From Deltaproteobacteria bacterium (GTDB lineage: Bacteria; Desulfobacterota; Binatia; UBA9968), in assembly GCA_005879605.1 (NCBI GenBank), contig VBKE01000295.1, positions 1 through 37,999 of the forward strand: 37,999 nucleotides of DNA. Direction: 5' to 3'. The notes beneath the pieces were generated by a model. The model was not told the DNA's origin and ran no database searches. It saw nothing but the letters and a program-made list of their open reading frames with translations. A program made the position numbers and the translations under genes. Positions within the stretch are counted from its first letter, which is position 1, and the number at the start of each line of letters is the position of its first letter. Below are positions 22,731 to 31,352 of the stretch, one piece after another.

Positions 22731-23546
22731 TCATTCTCTTCTACGCGATGCTTCAGACTGGCCGAACGGTAGAACAACTATTTCAGTCGGCTGCGGCAGT
22801 TCCGCCTTGGAGATCTTGAGCATCGGGCTGTTCATCATTCTAACTCGCGGCCAGCCCTGGGTGAAATCCGTGACGGCCGCTTCCCACCAGTAATGCATGG
22901 GAATTGCGATCCTGGGGTTCGCTTGTTTGGTCACCTCTCTGGCCTCACTCGCAGTGACCGTGTAAAAGCCGCCGGCGACGGGAACCAGCAGGATGTCGAT
23001 CTTCCCCATCATCTTGACTTGCTCGGGGGTGAGCAGATGGCCGAGATCGCCGAGGTGGGCGATGCAGATATCGTCGACCCGCAACACAAAGATCGCATTT
23101 TTGCCTCTCTGCATGCCGCGGCTTTTGTCGTGAAACGCCGGCACCGTGTAGACGGAGACATCGCGGATCGTGGTATAGATCTTCTGCCAATTCTCGCCGC
23201 TTGCCGTTAGACCGTGGAGTATAACCGGGTTGCCCGGTGCCATGCCGACGCTGTTGTGCGGCCCGTGTTGATGGCTCGTCGTGACGATATGCTGGGGCAA
23301 AGTGGGATGGGGCAGGTCGAAAGCGCCATGCGGGTCCGTGAGGATTCGGGTTCCCTTCGAAGAGGTGATTTGAAAAGTCGAATGGCCCATCCATTCAATC
23401 AAAGTCGGCGCGGATGGGCTGGCCGCAACGCGCAAAAAATTTTCCTGAACCACTTCCAATTCGTGGCAAAAGCCGAACCCATCGCTCGGCCCGACCAGGA
23501 ATAGAATCAGCGCCGCAAATGCGGTTCTCAAAAACGTGCTTGCCAT
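22731..23546 (-). CDS. exported metallo-beta-lactamase-fold protein with altered HxHxDH motif
   Basis: This 271-residue protein has a signal ([22 protein letters not shown]). An MBL-fold domain of the UlaG/UPF0173-like type follows: [21 protein letters not shown], then [24 protein letters not shown] and a late histidine in IPMHYWW. The motif usually HxHxDH is H92-Q-H94-G-P96-H97, so the aspartate that binds the second metal is proline. Other metal-site residues appear kept. It would be a periplasmic hydrolase of unknown substrate. It lies 74 bp downstream of the VWA/GATase gene on the same strand, separated by a heptamer repeat. Confidence 0.8.
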   Translation of the reverse strand: MASTFLRTAFAALILFLVGPSDGFGFCHELEVVQENFLRVAASPSAPTLIEWMGHSTFQITSSKGTRILTDPHGAFDLPHPTLPQHIVTTSHQHGPHNSVGMAPGNPVILHGLTASGENWQKIYTTIRDVSVYTVPAFHDKSRGMQRGKNAIFVLRVDDICIAHLGDLGHLLTPEQVKMMGKIDILLVPVAGGFYTVTASEAREVTKQANPRIAIPMHYWWEAAVTDFTQGWPRVRMMNSPMLKISKAELPQPTEIVVLPFGQSEASRRRE

Positions 23547-23591
23547 CCCGATTGCCTGCTTTGGCTGCAGGTTTTGGGTCTGGGGTTTTCA

Positions 23592-23622
23592 ACTCAAAAC
23601 TCGAAACCCGAAACTCAAAACT
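23592..23622. repeat. 7-bp tandem repeat (ACTCAAA/ACTCGAA/ACCCGAA)
   Basis: Four 7-bp units with one or two substitutions each run from 23592 to 23619, followed by ACT. The repeat fills most of the gap between two minus-strand genes, and its edge overlaps the TAG of the VWA/GATase gene. Confidence 0.6.
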
Positions 23623-25882
23623 AGATGAGTCCCCATTTTCTTCGCATCCACCATTCGACGCTCAGCAACGCCAAGATGATGGAAAAAGGCCAAAGCGTGC
23701 TCCACAGCCGAGTTTGACGTTGCTCGACAATCTGGGACGGCGCATGACTCTCCAGTTTCGCCGCGATCTTATCGAGCGCTTTGTCGTTCCAGTCGTTGAT
23801 GGAAAAAAACTCTCCGTGGCTGGCTTCGGCAATCTGTTTGAGCAGATCGGTTCGCGGGCGCCCGTCGTCGGTCTCGCCGTAAGGAAAGGCAACCGAGAAG
23901 CTGGTCTTGTCTTTACCCAGCGTTTTCCCGGCGAGGCTCGCTTCCGCCTCGACCCGGTAGGAACCTTCCTTCGTTGGAGTATACTCGCCCGTGTATTCTC
24001 CCTCCTCGCTGTCGGCTGTGGCCGATACGAGGCTTGGCTCGCCTTCCGGCCCAAAGACCCGAAGTTGAACGGATGCTTGAGGCGTCGGGGTGAAGTCATC
24101 TTTCAGCACGCGCAGTTTGATGGTGACTTTTTCTCCTGGCCGCGAAGTGGGGATCGGCCGGATTTGCACCTGCTCGAAGGCGGGCTCTTGCGCCAGCCAG
24201 CGGACCGCCTGGCGGATAAGTTTAAGATGATTTTGCGGCGTTTCTCGATTGCCCACGGCGATGAAATTCCAACGCCAGACGTCATCGGTCATGAGCGCCA
24301 GGGTGCGGCCCTTGCCGAAGCGGCCGATGGTAAGCAGCGGCGAGCCGGTGGCCGCGCCGTCGCCGCTCGCAGACAAGAGCGTCTCGCCGCGGGCGCCGCG
24401 GACTTGATTCAAATCGGCCAGCGGCGGCATCTTTGCCCAGGCCTCTTCATTGGCTTTTGGGTCCGGCAGCAAACGGGTAATCGGATGAACCTTGCCGGAC
24501 GCGGTCAAGACGGGGCGCACCGTTGCTTGGGTTTGATATCTCCCTTTATTGTCGAGCTCGACGGGAAGCACATCCTTCAGCGCGCTCTCAGCGTAGCCGC
24601 CGCTATCGAACGAACGGAAACCGCCAAGCATGGCGAGCCCGCCGCCGTCGCGGACGAAATCCTTGACTCTCTCCAGATAAACCGGGTTGAAGTAGGCGCG
24701 ATGGGAGAAGTCGTCGAAAAAAACCACGTCGAAGTTCTTGAGCTCCTCCAAAAAGATGTCGTCGATGGGAAACGGAATCAGGCTCAGCTGGTTGTCCGGG
24801 ACGTCCACGGTATCCGTGGGCGTGCGCAGAAAAACGAAGGAGACGAGCTCGATCAACGGGTCTTGCTTCATCGCCATGCGCAGAAAGCGGTAATTCCAGG
24901 CCGGAGAGCCGGAAAGGGTGAGGACGCGAATCTTGTCGCGGTGCACGTCGACCTTGAACTCCTTGTGGTTGTTTTCCGTGATCTGCTCCCCCGGCTGAGC
25001 GGGAATGCTGAGCGAGAAGCTGTGGGTCCCGAGCTCTTTGGGGTTGAAGCTGAAGGTGATTTTTTGCTCGAAGGAATCAGAGTCGATGGCCACGGGACGG
25101 CTGGTGATCAGGTTCTTGCCGCGATTGAAGTAGAGCGGAACGCTTTTGCCTTTGAGGCCGTAAGCCTGGACCGTGAGATCGATCTTGAATTCGCGCCCGC
25201 GAAACGCGAACTCCGGCGCCCGCACCTCGGCGATGCGCACATCGGTGAAGCCTTCCGTCTCGCCCACGCCCACGGTAAAGACCGGAACGGATAGTGCTGG
25301 AGTCCCGTCGAGAGTTTTTTGGTCTCCGTTGGTGATGCCGTCAGTGAAAAGAAGAATGCCGGACTGCGCTCCGGCATCCGTTGCCGCCCGAGGCAGCAGC
25401 TCCAAAAGCCGCGTTCCCTCATCTTGAGCTTTCAACTGCGATAGCGAACCGGGCGAAATCGGTTCGACACTGGTGCCGAAGCGATAAAGACGGAGGTCGT
25501 AATCTCGATTCAATTTCTGAATGAGGGGCTCTTGGCCGTTTAGAAGTTTTTCCCTGACCAGGTCAAGCCGGCTTTTACCCGGTTTTCCGTCTTGCGTTGC
25601 CTTTGAACTCGCCGGGAACGCCATGCTTTCGGAGCTATCGATCAGCACCGTCAGGGGGCGGCGCAGTTTCGTCACGCGCTTGTCCACGAGAGCGGGACCG
25701 AGGAGGAAAAAAATCAACAGGATGTAGACGCAAGTGCGGAGAAAAACCAAGAAGGAACTCTGTCCAAGGGCCAACCGCTGCTTCAAACTAAGAAACTGCT
25801 GGACCAGCAGGGCACCGGTTCCCAGACCGACGAGAGCGATGACCCACCACGGGAGACTGCCTACCAGGTAAAGATCTTTCAT
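23621..25882 (-). CDS. membrane protein with VWA-like and GATase1-like domains
   Basis: This 753-residue inner-membrane protein begins with two transmembrane segments (about 12-28 and 44-64). It continues with a von Willebrand A-like domain whose MIDAS begins D82-S-S84-E-S86. There follows an Ig-like stretch and a class I glutamine-amidotransferase-like domain (FDVVFFDDFSHRAYF, DFVRDGGGLAMLGGFRSF, LPVELDNKG). Near the end are further beta domains and a last membrane helix (LWPFSIILALLSVEWW). No catalytic Cys-His pair of true amidotransferases is evident. Its stop is within a tandem repeat, and its start overlaps the DUF4159 gene by four bases (ATGA). It is part of the MoxR-VWA cluster; function unknown. 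Confidence 0.85.
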   Translation of the reverse strand: MKDLYLVGSLPWWVIALVGLGTGALLVQQFLSLKQRLALGQSSFLVFLRTCVYILLIFFLLGPALVDKRVTKLRRPLTVLIDSSESMAFPASSKATQDGKPGKSRLDLVREKLLNGQEPLIQKLNRDYDLRLYRFGTSVEPISPGSLSQLKAQDEGTRLLELLPRAATDAGAQSGILLFTDGITNGDQKTLDGTPALSVPVFTVGVGETEGFTDVRIAEVRAPEFAFRGREFKIDLTVQAYGLKGKSVPLYFNRGKNLITSRPVAIDSDSFEQKITFSFNPKELGTHSFSLSIPAQPGEQITENNHKEFKVDVHRDKIRVLTLSGSPAWNYRFLRMAMKQDPLIELVSFVFLRTPTDTVDVPDNQLSLIPFPIDDIFLEELKNFDVVFFDDFSHRAYFNPVYLERVKDFVRDGGGLAMLGGFRSFDSGGYAESALKDVLPVELDNKGRYQTQATVRPVLTASGKVHPITRLLPDPKANEEAWAKMPPLADLNQVRGARGETLLSASGDGAATGSPLLTIGRFGKGRTLALMTDDVWRWNFIAVGNRETPQNHLKLIRQAVRWLAQEPAFEQVQIRPIPTSRPGEKVTIKLRVLKDDFTPTPQASVQLRVFGPEGEPSLVSATADSEEGEYTGEYTPTKEGSYRVEAEASLAGKTLGKDKTSFSVAFPYGETDDGRPRTDLLKQIAEASHGEFFSINDWNDKALDKIAAKLESHAPSQIVEQRQTRLWSTLWPFSIILALLSVEWWMRRKWGLI

Positions 25883-26649
25883 GATGTCCTGGTGAGCCGC
25901 TTGCGGATAAACGGTACGTGGATCAAATCGTCCTTATAGTTTTCCGTCATGGCGTAGAGAATCACATTAATGCCCAAATGGAAGGCGTCCCGGCGTTGTT
26001 CTTCCCCCCCGGGCGTGCAAGCGTTGGTCCATTTGCCCAGCTGATCTCGCTCCCACGCGCCGCCAAGATCATTCTGGCAATAAATGACCGGCGTCACATT
26101 GCCGAGGGTGATTCCTTCGAGGTTCGGATTGACGATCCGCACGCCGCCGACGCGGCGCAGGAGGTAATAACTTCTGAGCGCGGCGTGACCGGACGGGAGC
26201 CGTTTGAACTCGTTGCCGGGAAAAATCTTTTGCATTTCTCTTCGCAACGCCATATCGAAGCCGTAGCCTTGCTGGCCCAAAGCGTCATCTGCCAGGAGAA
26301 AGCCCCCGTATGAGAGAAAGCGGCGCAGGACCTCGACCTCTTCCGCCGTGAACGGCTCAAACTCATATTTGCCGGTGATGTAAAGGAAAGGATAATTGAA
26401 CAGATCGCGGTCCGTAATGGCCACCTCGTGTTTTGCGGTGGCCGCTTCGACGCTGGTGCGCTGCATCAGCTCTTCCATGAGCGGCGTGACCGCCAGCGGA
26501 TGAGGGTTCCAATCCCCGCCGCGATATTTGATCTGCGCGAAGACGAACTGGATCGGCCGCTTTTCCTGGGAGTAAGCGGCGCGGTTTGGCAGCAGCGACG
26601 CGGCCAGAATGCTTTGAGATACGATCCGAATGAAATTCCTGCGATCCAT
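25879..26649 (-). CDS. DUF4159-family exported protein
   Basis: A 256-residue protein with a Tat-like N-terminus (MDRRNFIRIVSQS, twin arginines at 3-4, then AASLLPNRAAYSQ). Its body matches DUF4159: FVFAQIKYRGGDWNPHP, FLYITGKYEFEPFTAEEVEVLRRFLSYGGFLLADDALG and a C-terminal HLGINVILYAMTENYKDD. DUF4159 is related to GATase1-like folds and accompanies MoxR/VWA clusters in many Gram-negative and planctomycete-type genomes; its role is not established. The last four bases overlap the next gene start (ATGA), and it follows the BatA-type gene by 34 bp, so they are one operon. Confidence 0.88.
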   Translation of the reverse strand: MDRRNFIRIVSQSILAASLLPNRAAYSQEKRPIQFVFAQIKYRGGDWNPHPLAVTPLMEELMQRTSVEAATAKHEVAITDRDLFNYPFLYITGKYEFEPFTAEEVEVLRRFLSYGGFLLADDALGQQGYGFDMALRREMQKIFPGNEFKRLPSGHAALRSYYLLRRVGGVRIVNPNLEGITLGNVTPVIYCQNDLGGAWERDQLGKWTNACTPGGEEQRRDAFHLGINVILYAMTENYKDDLIHVPFIRKRLTRTS

Positions 26650-26683
26650 GATGGGTGAAGTCTGTTCGCGGCTCGAGTGGTGA

Positions 26684-28792
26684 TCAAATTCGCTGCGCGA
26701 CCCAGCCCTCTGATAGCAACGTTACAATGAGAAGCGCCAGTAAGGGAAGAGCCAGGTCCATGCGCTTCCCGCCTTGTTGCAGCGACTCGACGGGGATCAC
26801 CTCGACGCGGATCGGCTTGAGCTTCGCCTGGAGTTCGCTTGCGCTGATTTCGGCCAGCCGAGACTCGAGGAACGGCGAATTGACCGCGTAGAGCTGCGGC
26901 ACGCCGCTTTCTTTGTCCGTCCCGGCAGGCAGCGCCAGGCGATAGATCCCGGCGCGATCGTTTTCTTGAAACGATGCCGACGCGCGCGCTTTCTCGGCGA
27001 TCACCGGAACCTCCGACTCCTGCTTGTTGGGCTTTGTAATCCTCAGGTTTTTCCCGACGGCGCTCGGCGGCAGGGAAAAATCCTTTGCACTGCCGACCGG
27101 AATCCCGCTGTCCAACATGCCGCGCTTGCCGCCGGCCAGATAATTGGTCAGCGACTGAATCAGCGGCAGGTAAGCGGTCTTCACCGGCAAGTCGCTCCAG
27201 TCGCGATCGGCTGAAGTCGTCATAAACAAAACCCGGCCGTTTCCAACTCTTTGTTCAAGCAGCAGCGGATCTCCATTCGCCAACGAGATCAGCGCCGCTT
27301 TTCCCGGCGCCGAAGTTCGAGAGTAGCCCCAAACGCGCGCCGATTTTATCGAGTCCTGCAAAATGGCGTCGGAAAAACCTTGCAGAGCGGGATGAGTGAG
27401 ATCGAGTTTGGCGATTTTATCGCCGCTGGCTTCCGGACCTGCCGTTTTATCTCGGAGCTGGGCGGGCAGGATCGGCGGCGAGGATTGAGCGAGTTTCAAG
27501 TTGTAGTTGTCCATTTGCAGTCGATCGCCGCTGAAGATCAGGAGACCGCCGCCCTGTCGGAGAAAATTTTGGATTTTTGCAATGACGGCGTCAGGAATCG
27601 ATGCGACGTTGCAAAGCACGACTACCTGATAGGCGTCCAACGGCGCGGCATTCAACCCGTCGGGGACAATGACCGTTGGAAGGTAGAGCGATGAGTTCTG
27701 TTCGCTCGCGGGATTGAGCGCGCGGGTGAGAAAAAAAGTTTCACTTTGCACGAGCGACGTTTGCGGGTCGCCGTCCACGACGAGGACTTTGAGCTTGTCC
27801 TGGGCGTCGAGGGCAAAATGTGCGGCGGGGTTCCCTGCGAGCCCGTCTTTTTTAAGAGTAACCTGGCCGACGTGAGCTCCCGGCTGGGTCAATCGGGTTT
27901 GAAAGCTGATGGAAGTTTCGCCGCGCGGTGGAATCGAAGTGAGCTTCTGTTCTTTGGCCTGTCCATCGATGCTCAATTGAACGAGCAGATCTTTGATCTC
28001 CTGATCGCCAAAATTAGTAACGACCGCTTCGAGATTAAGAGGCAAGTTAACCCCGACCCCCTGACCTCCCAATCGGACTTCTCTGACGGTGCCGTTGAGC
28101 GGCGGCTGTTTTCTGCCGATGTGGATGGTTTTGAACGGTATCGACGGGTCGTACTGCTTCAAAGAAGAGATGGAAAATTGATCCCAACCGGTTAGCCCTA
28201 GGTCCGTGATCAGCCGGATTTCTTTTTGCCCCGCGGGCTCATTCAGGAGTTCATAGGCCTTGCCCAGAGCCGCGGACAGGTTGGTCGTGCCGTCGGCGAT
28301 CTCGATGCCATCCAGCTCTTTTAAAAGGACTTCCTTTTCGCCTTTGAGACGGAAGGATTCCTTGCCGGAAATGTTCGTGGGAATTAACGCCGCGCGGTCG
28401 CTGTCGTTGAGCGAAGAGATAAGCAGGCGAGCGACTTCCTTGGCTTTTTTGAAACCGTCGCCGTCACCGCTCCAGGTCATGCTCAAGGAGTTGTCCAGCA
28501 GCACGACCAATGAGACGGGTCCGCCGCCGGCGAAAAGACCGGCGCCCGTCTGGAAGATCGGATTGGCAAGCAGCAAAGCAAGGAGAATTACCGCCAGAGT
28601 TCTAAGCGCCAGCAGCAGCCAGTGGCGGAGCCGGTAACTGCGGGAGATGCGTTTCTGAGAAAGCAGCACGAAGCGCACGGCGGGAAAACGCACCCGCTTC
28701 AATTTTCGTCGGTTTAGCAGGTGAATGAGGATGGGCAGCGACGCCGCCATCAGGCCGAAAAGATAGATCGGGTAGAGAAAAAAAACCGACAT
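26684..28792 (-). CDS. BatA-type VWA membrane protein with GATase1-like domain
   Basis: This 702-residue protein begins with the BatA N-terminal double-membrane domain (PIYLFGLMAASLPILIHLL, FPAVRFVLLSQ, LLLALRTLAVILLALLLANP). It continues with a VWA domain with MIDAS D100-N-S102-L-S104-M, a CARDB-like beta stretch, and a GATase1-like segment (YQVVVLCNVASI, FLRQGGGLLIFSGD). It ends in a final membrane helix (LALPLLALLIVTLL). BatA proteins sit in the inner membrane next to DUF58 and MoxR proteins in aerotolerance-type clusters. It starts 8 bp after the DUF58 stop with no Shine-Dalgarno sequence, so it is probably translationally coupled. Confidence 0.88.
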   Translation of the reverse strand: MSVFFLYPIYLFGLMAASLPILIHLLNRRKLKRVRFPAVRFVLLSQKRISRSYRLRHWLLLALRTLAVILLALLLANPIFQTGAGLFAGGGPVSLVVLLDNSLSMTWSGDGDGFKKAKEVARLLISSLNDSDRAALIPTNISGKESFRLKGEKEVLLKELDGIEIADGTTNLSAALGKAYELLNEPAGQKEIRLITDLGLTGWDQFSISSLKQYDPSIPFKTIHIGRKQPPLNGTVREVRLGGQGVGVNLPLNLEAVVTNFGDQEIKDLLVQLSIDGQAKEQKLTSIPPRGETSISFQTRLTQPGAHVGQVTLKKDGLAGNPAAHFALDAQDKLKVLVVDGDPQTSLVQSETFFLTRALNPASEQNSSLYLPTVIVPDGLNAAPLDAYQVVVLCNVASIPDAVIAKIQNFLRQGGGLLIFSGDRLQMDNYNLKLAQSSPPILPAQLRDKTAGPEASGDKIAKLDLTHPALQGFSDAILQDSIKSARVWGYSRTSAPGKAALISLANGDPLLLEQRVGNGRVLFMTTSADRDWSDLPVKTAYLPLIQSLTNYLAGGKRGMLDSGIPVGSAKDFSLPPSAVGKNLRITKPNKQESEVPVIAEKARASASFQENDRAGIYRLALPAGTDKESGVPQLYAVNSPFLESRLAEISASELQAKLKPIRVEVIPVESLQQGGKRMDLALPLLALLIVTLLSEGWVAQRI

Positions 28793-28800
28793 GGGGGCGC

Positions 28801-29694
28801 TTATCCCCTCCAGCTCAGATAACTCGCCAGGGCTTGATCGAGGGGAGTGGAAGTGGAGATGAGCTGGTAGTCAATGGCATTATCGCGGCACTGCTTGCGC
28901 ATTTCACTGACAAATTCCCGAACGACCTCTTGATAGGTCTTGCGTATAGCACGAGGATCGGCGACGACTTTGAGGTTCGCCTGTTCCAAATCCTCGAACA
29001 GAATGTTGCCGTCAAAGGGAAGATCGAGCTCCGCTTGATCCAAAAGATGGAAGACGATGACGTCGTTGCCTTTGAAGCGAAACAGGCGAAGCCCTTTGAG
29101 AATCGGCTCCGGGTCATCGAGGAGATCGGATACCAGAATCACCAAGCCCCGCCGTTTGATCTGGCCGGCGATCTCTTCGAGAATTCTGCTGACGTTGGTT
29201 TCCCCGCCCGGCCCGCGATTCTCCAGGGCGTGAAGAATCTGCGTCAAATAGTCTCGCTTGGCCTTCGGCGGGACGAAGGATTCGATGCGGTTCGAGAAGG
29301 TTACCAGGCCGGCGGCATCCTGCTGTTTAAGAATCAGATAGGCAAGCGACGCGGCGAGCGTGCAGCCGTAGTCGAATTTGGTCACGCCATTGGAGGCATA
29401 GTCCATGGAGCCGCTCGTATCGAGCAGCAGATAGGCGCGGAGATTGGTTTCGTCCTCGTATTCTTTGATGAAATAGCGGTCGAATTTTCCCAAGGCTTTC
29501 CAGTCGATGCGGCGGATTTCATCGCCCGGGGAATATTCCCGGTGTTCTTCGAATTCGACGCTGAAACCCTTGGCCCGGCTGCGGTGCACGCCGGACATGA
29601 TGCCTTCTACCACCCAGCGCGCCCGAAGATAGAGATTGGAAATGCTGGCGAGGACCTGCGGATCGAAATAACTCTTATCGCCGTTGACCATCAA
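28801..29694 (-). CDS. DUF58 family protein (VWA-like)
   Basis: A 297-residue cytoplasmic protein with the DUF58 signature HREYSPGDEIRRIDWKALGKFDR (split here only for reading: residues 51-73). The embedded VWA-like MIDAS begins D92-T-S94-G-S96-M. DUF58 proteins are the standard partner of MoxR ATPases, and the MoxR gene lies just upstream. The frame starts at two tandem ATGs. It lies 12 bp after the small HDxxH gene and 8 bp before the BatA-type gene, in one operon. Unlike many relatives it lacks N-terminal membrane segments, which is the short form of the family. Confidence 0.92.
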   Translation of the reverse strand: MMVNGDKSYFDPQVLASISNLYLRARWVVEGIMSGVHRSRAKGFSVEFEEHREYSPGDEIRRIDWKALGKFDRYFIKEYEDETNLRAYLLLDTSGSMDYASNGVTKFDYGCTLAASLAYLILKQQDAAGLVTFSNRIESFVPPKAKRDYLTQILHALENRGPGGETNVSRILEEIAGQIKRRGLVILVSDLLDDPEPILKGLRLFRFKGNDVIVFHLLDQAELDLPFDGNILFEDLEQANLKVVADPRAIRKTYQEVVREFVSEMRKQCRDNAIDYQLISTSTPLDQALASYLSWRG

Positions 29695-29706
29695 GCTGAC
29701 TCACTC

Positions 29707-30231
29707 TTACCACCGCCGTTTGAGATAATCTAGCCAGCTTCGCCAGCCTCGGTTCCTTCCTTGATAGGTGGGATCTTTCGCGCAGTCTTCTAGATAGGCA
29801 ATCGTCTTTGGATCGGCATTGAGTTCCACCATAACCTTACGTTGAAAAGCGAGACATTTTTTTTCCGCTTCCGTGCCCGTCCAGGCATTGGCGTGAGGCT
29901 CCTTACCGCCAAGCGAGTTTTTCGTTTCATGATAGAGCTTGGAATGGTAGGCATCGTGGGCGATGGCGCCCGCGTACCAGAGCACGGAATGTTGCCAGGT
30001 GCGGTTGCCGACGACAAAAGTCGGCTTTTCCGCCCAGGCTTTCATGCCGCTGCGACGCCCTTGCCGGATGACAGCGATATTAGCCTGAATGAATCCGATC
30101 CGCGCCGCGCGGCCAAGAAGCGCGAGCGATTCTCCGGTTCGAAGCAGGAATTCGCTGCGGCCGCGGACTTCAATGCCGTCGATCAGGGTCGATCGTACGC
30201 GGTTGAAAAGCATCGGATTCGTTGGCAGCAC
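29707..30231 (-). CDS. uncharacterised protein with HDxxH motif, possible metal site
   Basis: This 174-residue protein is inserted between the MoxR and DUF58 genes. It contains H92-D93-A-Y-H96 within AIAHDAYHSKLY, a following E121-A-E123 (TGTEAEKKCLAFQ) and a W-rich C-terminus (RGWRSWLDYLKRRW). A histidine pair at HxxxH distance followed by a glutamate is compatible with a zinc or iron site, but I cannot name the family. There is no signal peptide or membrane segment. The start is a GTG at 30231, the first after an in-frame stop; the ribosome site is weak, and an ATG at 30213 is an alternative. It ends 12 bp before the DUF58 gene. Confidence 0.65.
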   Translation of the reverse strand: MLPTNPMLFNRVRSTLIDGIEVRGRSEFLLRTGESLALLGRAARIGFIQANIAVIRQGRRSGMKAWAEKPTFVVGNRTWQHSVLWYAGAIAHDAYHSKLYHETKNSLGGKEPHANAWTGTEAEKKCLAFQRKVMVELNADPKTIAYLEDCAKDPTYQGRNRGWRSWLDYLKRRW

Positions 30232-30248
30232 TCTTTCTTATGGAAAGA

Positions 30249-30276
30249 AGATTTGAGAATTTCAAATCTCAAATCT
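30249..30276. repeat. 10-bp perfect inverted repeat between MoxR and the HDxxH gene
   Basis: AGATTTGAGA (30249-30258) and TCTCAAATCT (30267-30276) are perfect inverted copies around an 8-nt loop. The same region has CAAATCT in tandem. On the minus strand it would form an AT-rich hairpin in the operon transcript, perhaps modulating readthrough. Confidence 0.6.
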
Positions 30277-30311
30277 CAGAGCTTGCGGCTTGAGATTGGT
30301 CATCGAAAATC

Positions 30312-31340
30312 CTACCGCGCCGTTTTGCCGTCCGTCGACGGCTTCACCTCGCTGAGCAGCCGATTGATGACGTCGAGGGAGGAGAGGCCTTCACCTTGGG
30401 CCTTGAAATTAGTGACGATGCGGTGGCGAAGCACGGACGGGGCAAGGGCCTGGATGTCTTCAATGGAGACGGCGTAACGTCCTTGCAGAATGGTGCGTGC
30501 CTTGGCGCCCAGGATTAGATACTGCGAAGCTCGCGGTCCTGCGCCCCATTCGACGTAGTCCTTCACGAATTGCAGGGCGTCGAGACTTTTCGGCCGTGAT
30601 CTTTGAGCGAGCGCCACGGCATAGGAGACCACGAACGGCGAAACCGGCACCTTCCGCACCAGATCCTGATAGCGCAGGATCGCGCGGCCTTCCATAACTT
30701 TGCGAGGTGACGGTTTTTCAGTGGAAGTGGTCTGCATGACGATTTGCACTTCGTCGTCGAAGCTCGGATAGCGGATTTCGATGTTCAGCATGAAGCGATC
30801 GAGCTGCGCTTCGGGGAGCGGGTAGGTTCCTTCCTGCTCGATGGGGTTTTGCGTCGCCAGGACAAAGAAAGGCAGATCGAGGGGAAAGGTCGTTCCGCCC
30901 GCCGTCACCTTGTATTCTTGCATCGACTGCAGCAGGGCCGCCTGCGTCTTCGGGGGCGTGCGGTTGATCTCGTCAGCCAGCAAGATATTCGTGAAAATGG
31001 GACCTTTGAGAAACTGAAATTGCCTTCTGCCGGTGGCGGGCTCCTCTTGGAGAATGTCCGTGCCGGTGATGTCCGAAGGCATGAGGTCGGGCGTAAATTG
31101 AATCCGGTTGAATTCCAGATCGAGGATTTCCGCCAAGGTGCTGATGAGCAGTGTCTTGGCCAACCCGGGCACGCCCACCAACAGACAGTGACCTTTGGCG
31201 AACAGCGCGATCAGGACTTCTTCGATCACCTCGTCCTGGCCGACGATGACTTTGCGAATCTCGCCGAGCATAGTGTCGCGCTTGTCGGCGAATTCTTCGA
31301 TCTCCGCGATTTCGTGTTGCTGGATATCAGTGGACTCCAT
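30312..31340 (-). CDS. MoxR-family AAA+ ATPase
   Basis: This 342-residue ATPase shows the MoxR-type arrangement. The N-terminal helix leads to VIVGQDEVIEEVLIALFAKGHCLLV, then Walker A G56-VPGLAKT-63, Walker B with D123-E124 (LLADEINRTPPKTQAALLQSMQE) and a C-terminal lid. MoxR proteins act as chaperones that load metals or assemble VWA partners; here DUF58 and two VWA membrane proteins are in the same operon. AAGGAG a few bases before the ATG supports the start. It begins 12 bp after the stop of the TPR gluzincin gene. Confidence 0.95.
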   Translation of the reverse strand: MESTDIQQHEIAEIEEFADKRDTMLGEIRKVIVGQDEVIEEVLIALFAKGHCLLVGVPGLAKTLLISTLAEILDLEFNRIQFTPDLMPSDITGTDILQEEPATGRRQFQFLKGPIFTNILLADEINRTPPKTQAALLQSMQEYKVTAGGTTFPLDLPFFVLATQNPIEQEGTYPLPEAQLDRFMLNIEIRYPSFDDEVQIVMQTTSTEKPSPRKVMEGRAILRYQDLVRKVPVSPFVVSYAVALAQRSRPKSLDALQFVKDYVEWGAGPRASQYLILGAKARTILQGRYAVSIEDIQALAPSVLRHRIVTNFKAQGEGLSSLDVINRLLSEVKPSTDGKTAR

Positions 31341-31352
31341 GCGGCTCCTTTT

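Noticed and set aside
23414..25294. Long plus-strand open frame (626 codons) opposite the VWA/GATase gene
   Set aside because: It is an antisense shadow in GC-rich DNA: the translation is low-complexity Arg/Gly-rich without domains, while the minus-strand frame has clear motifs.
28834..29733. Plus-strand open frame of about 299 codons opposite DUF58
   Set aside because: Antisense shadow with no domain; DUF58 on the minus strand is unambiguous.
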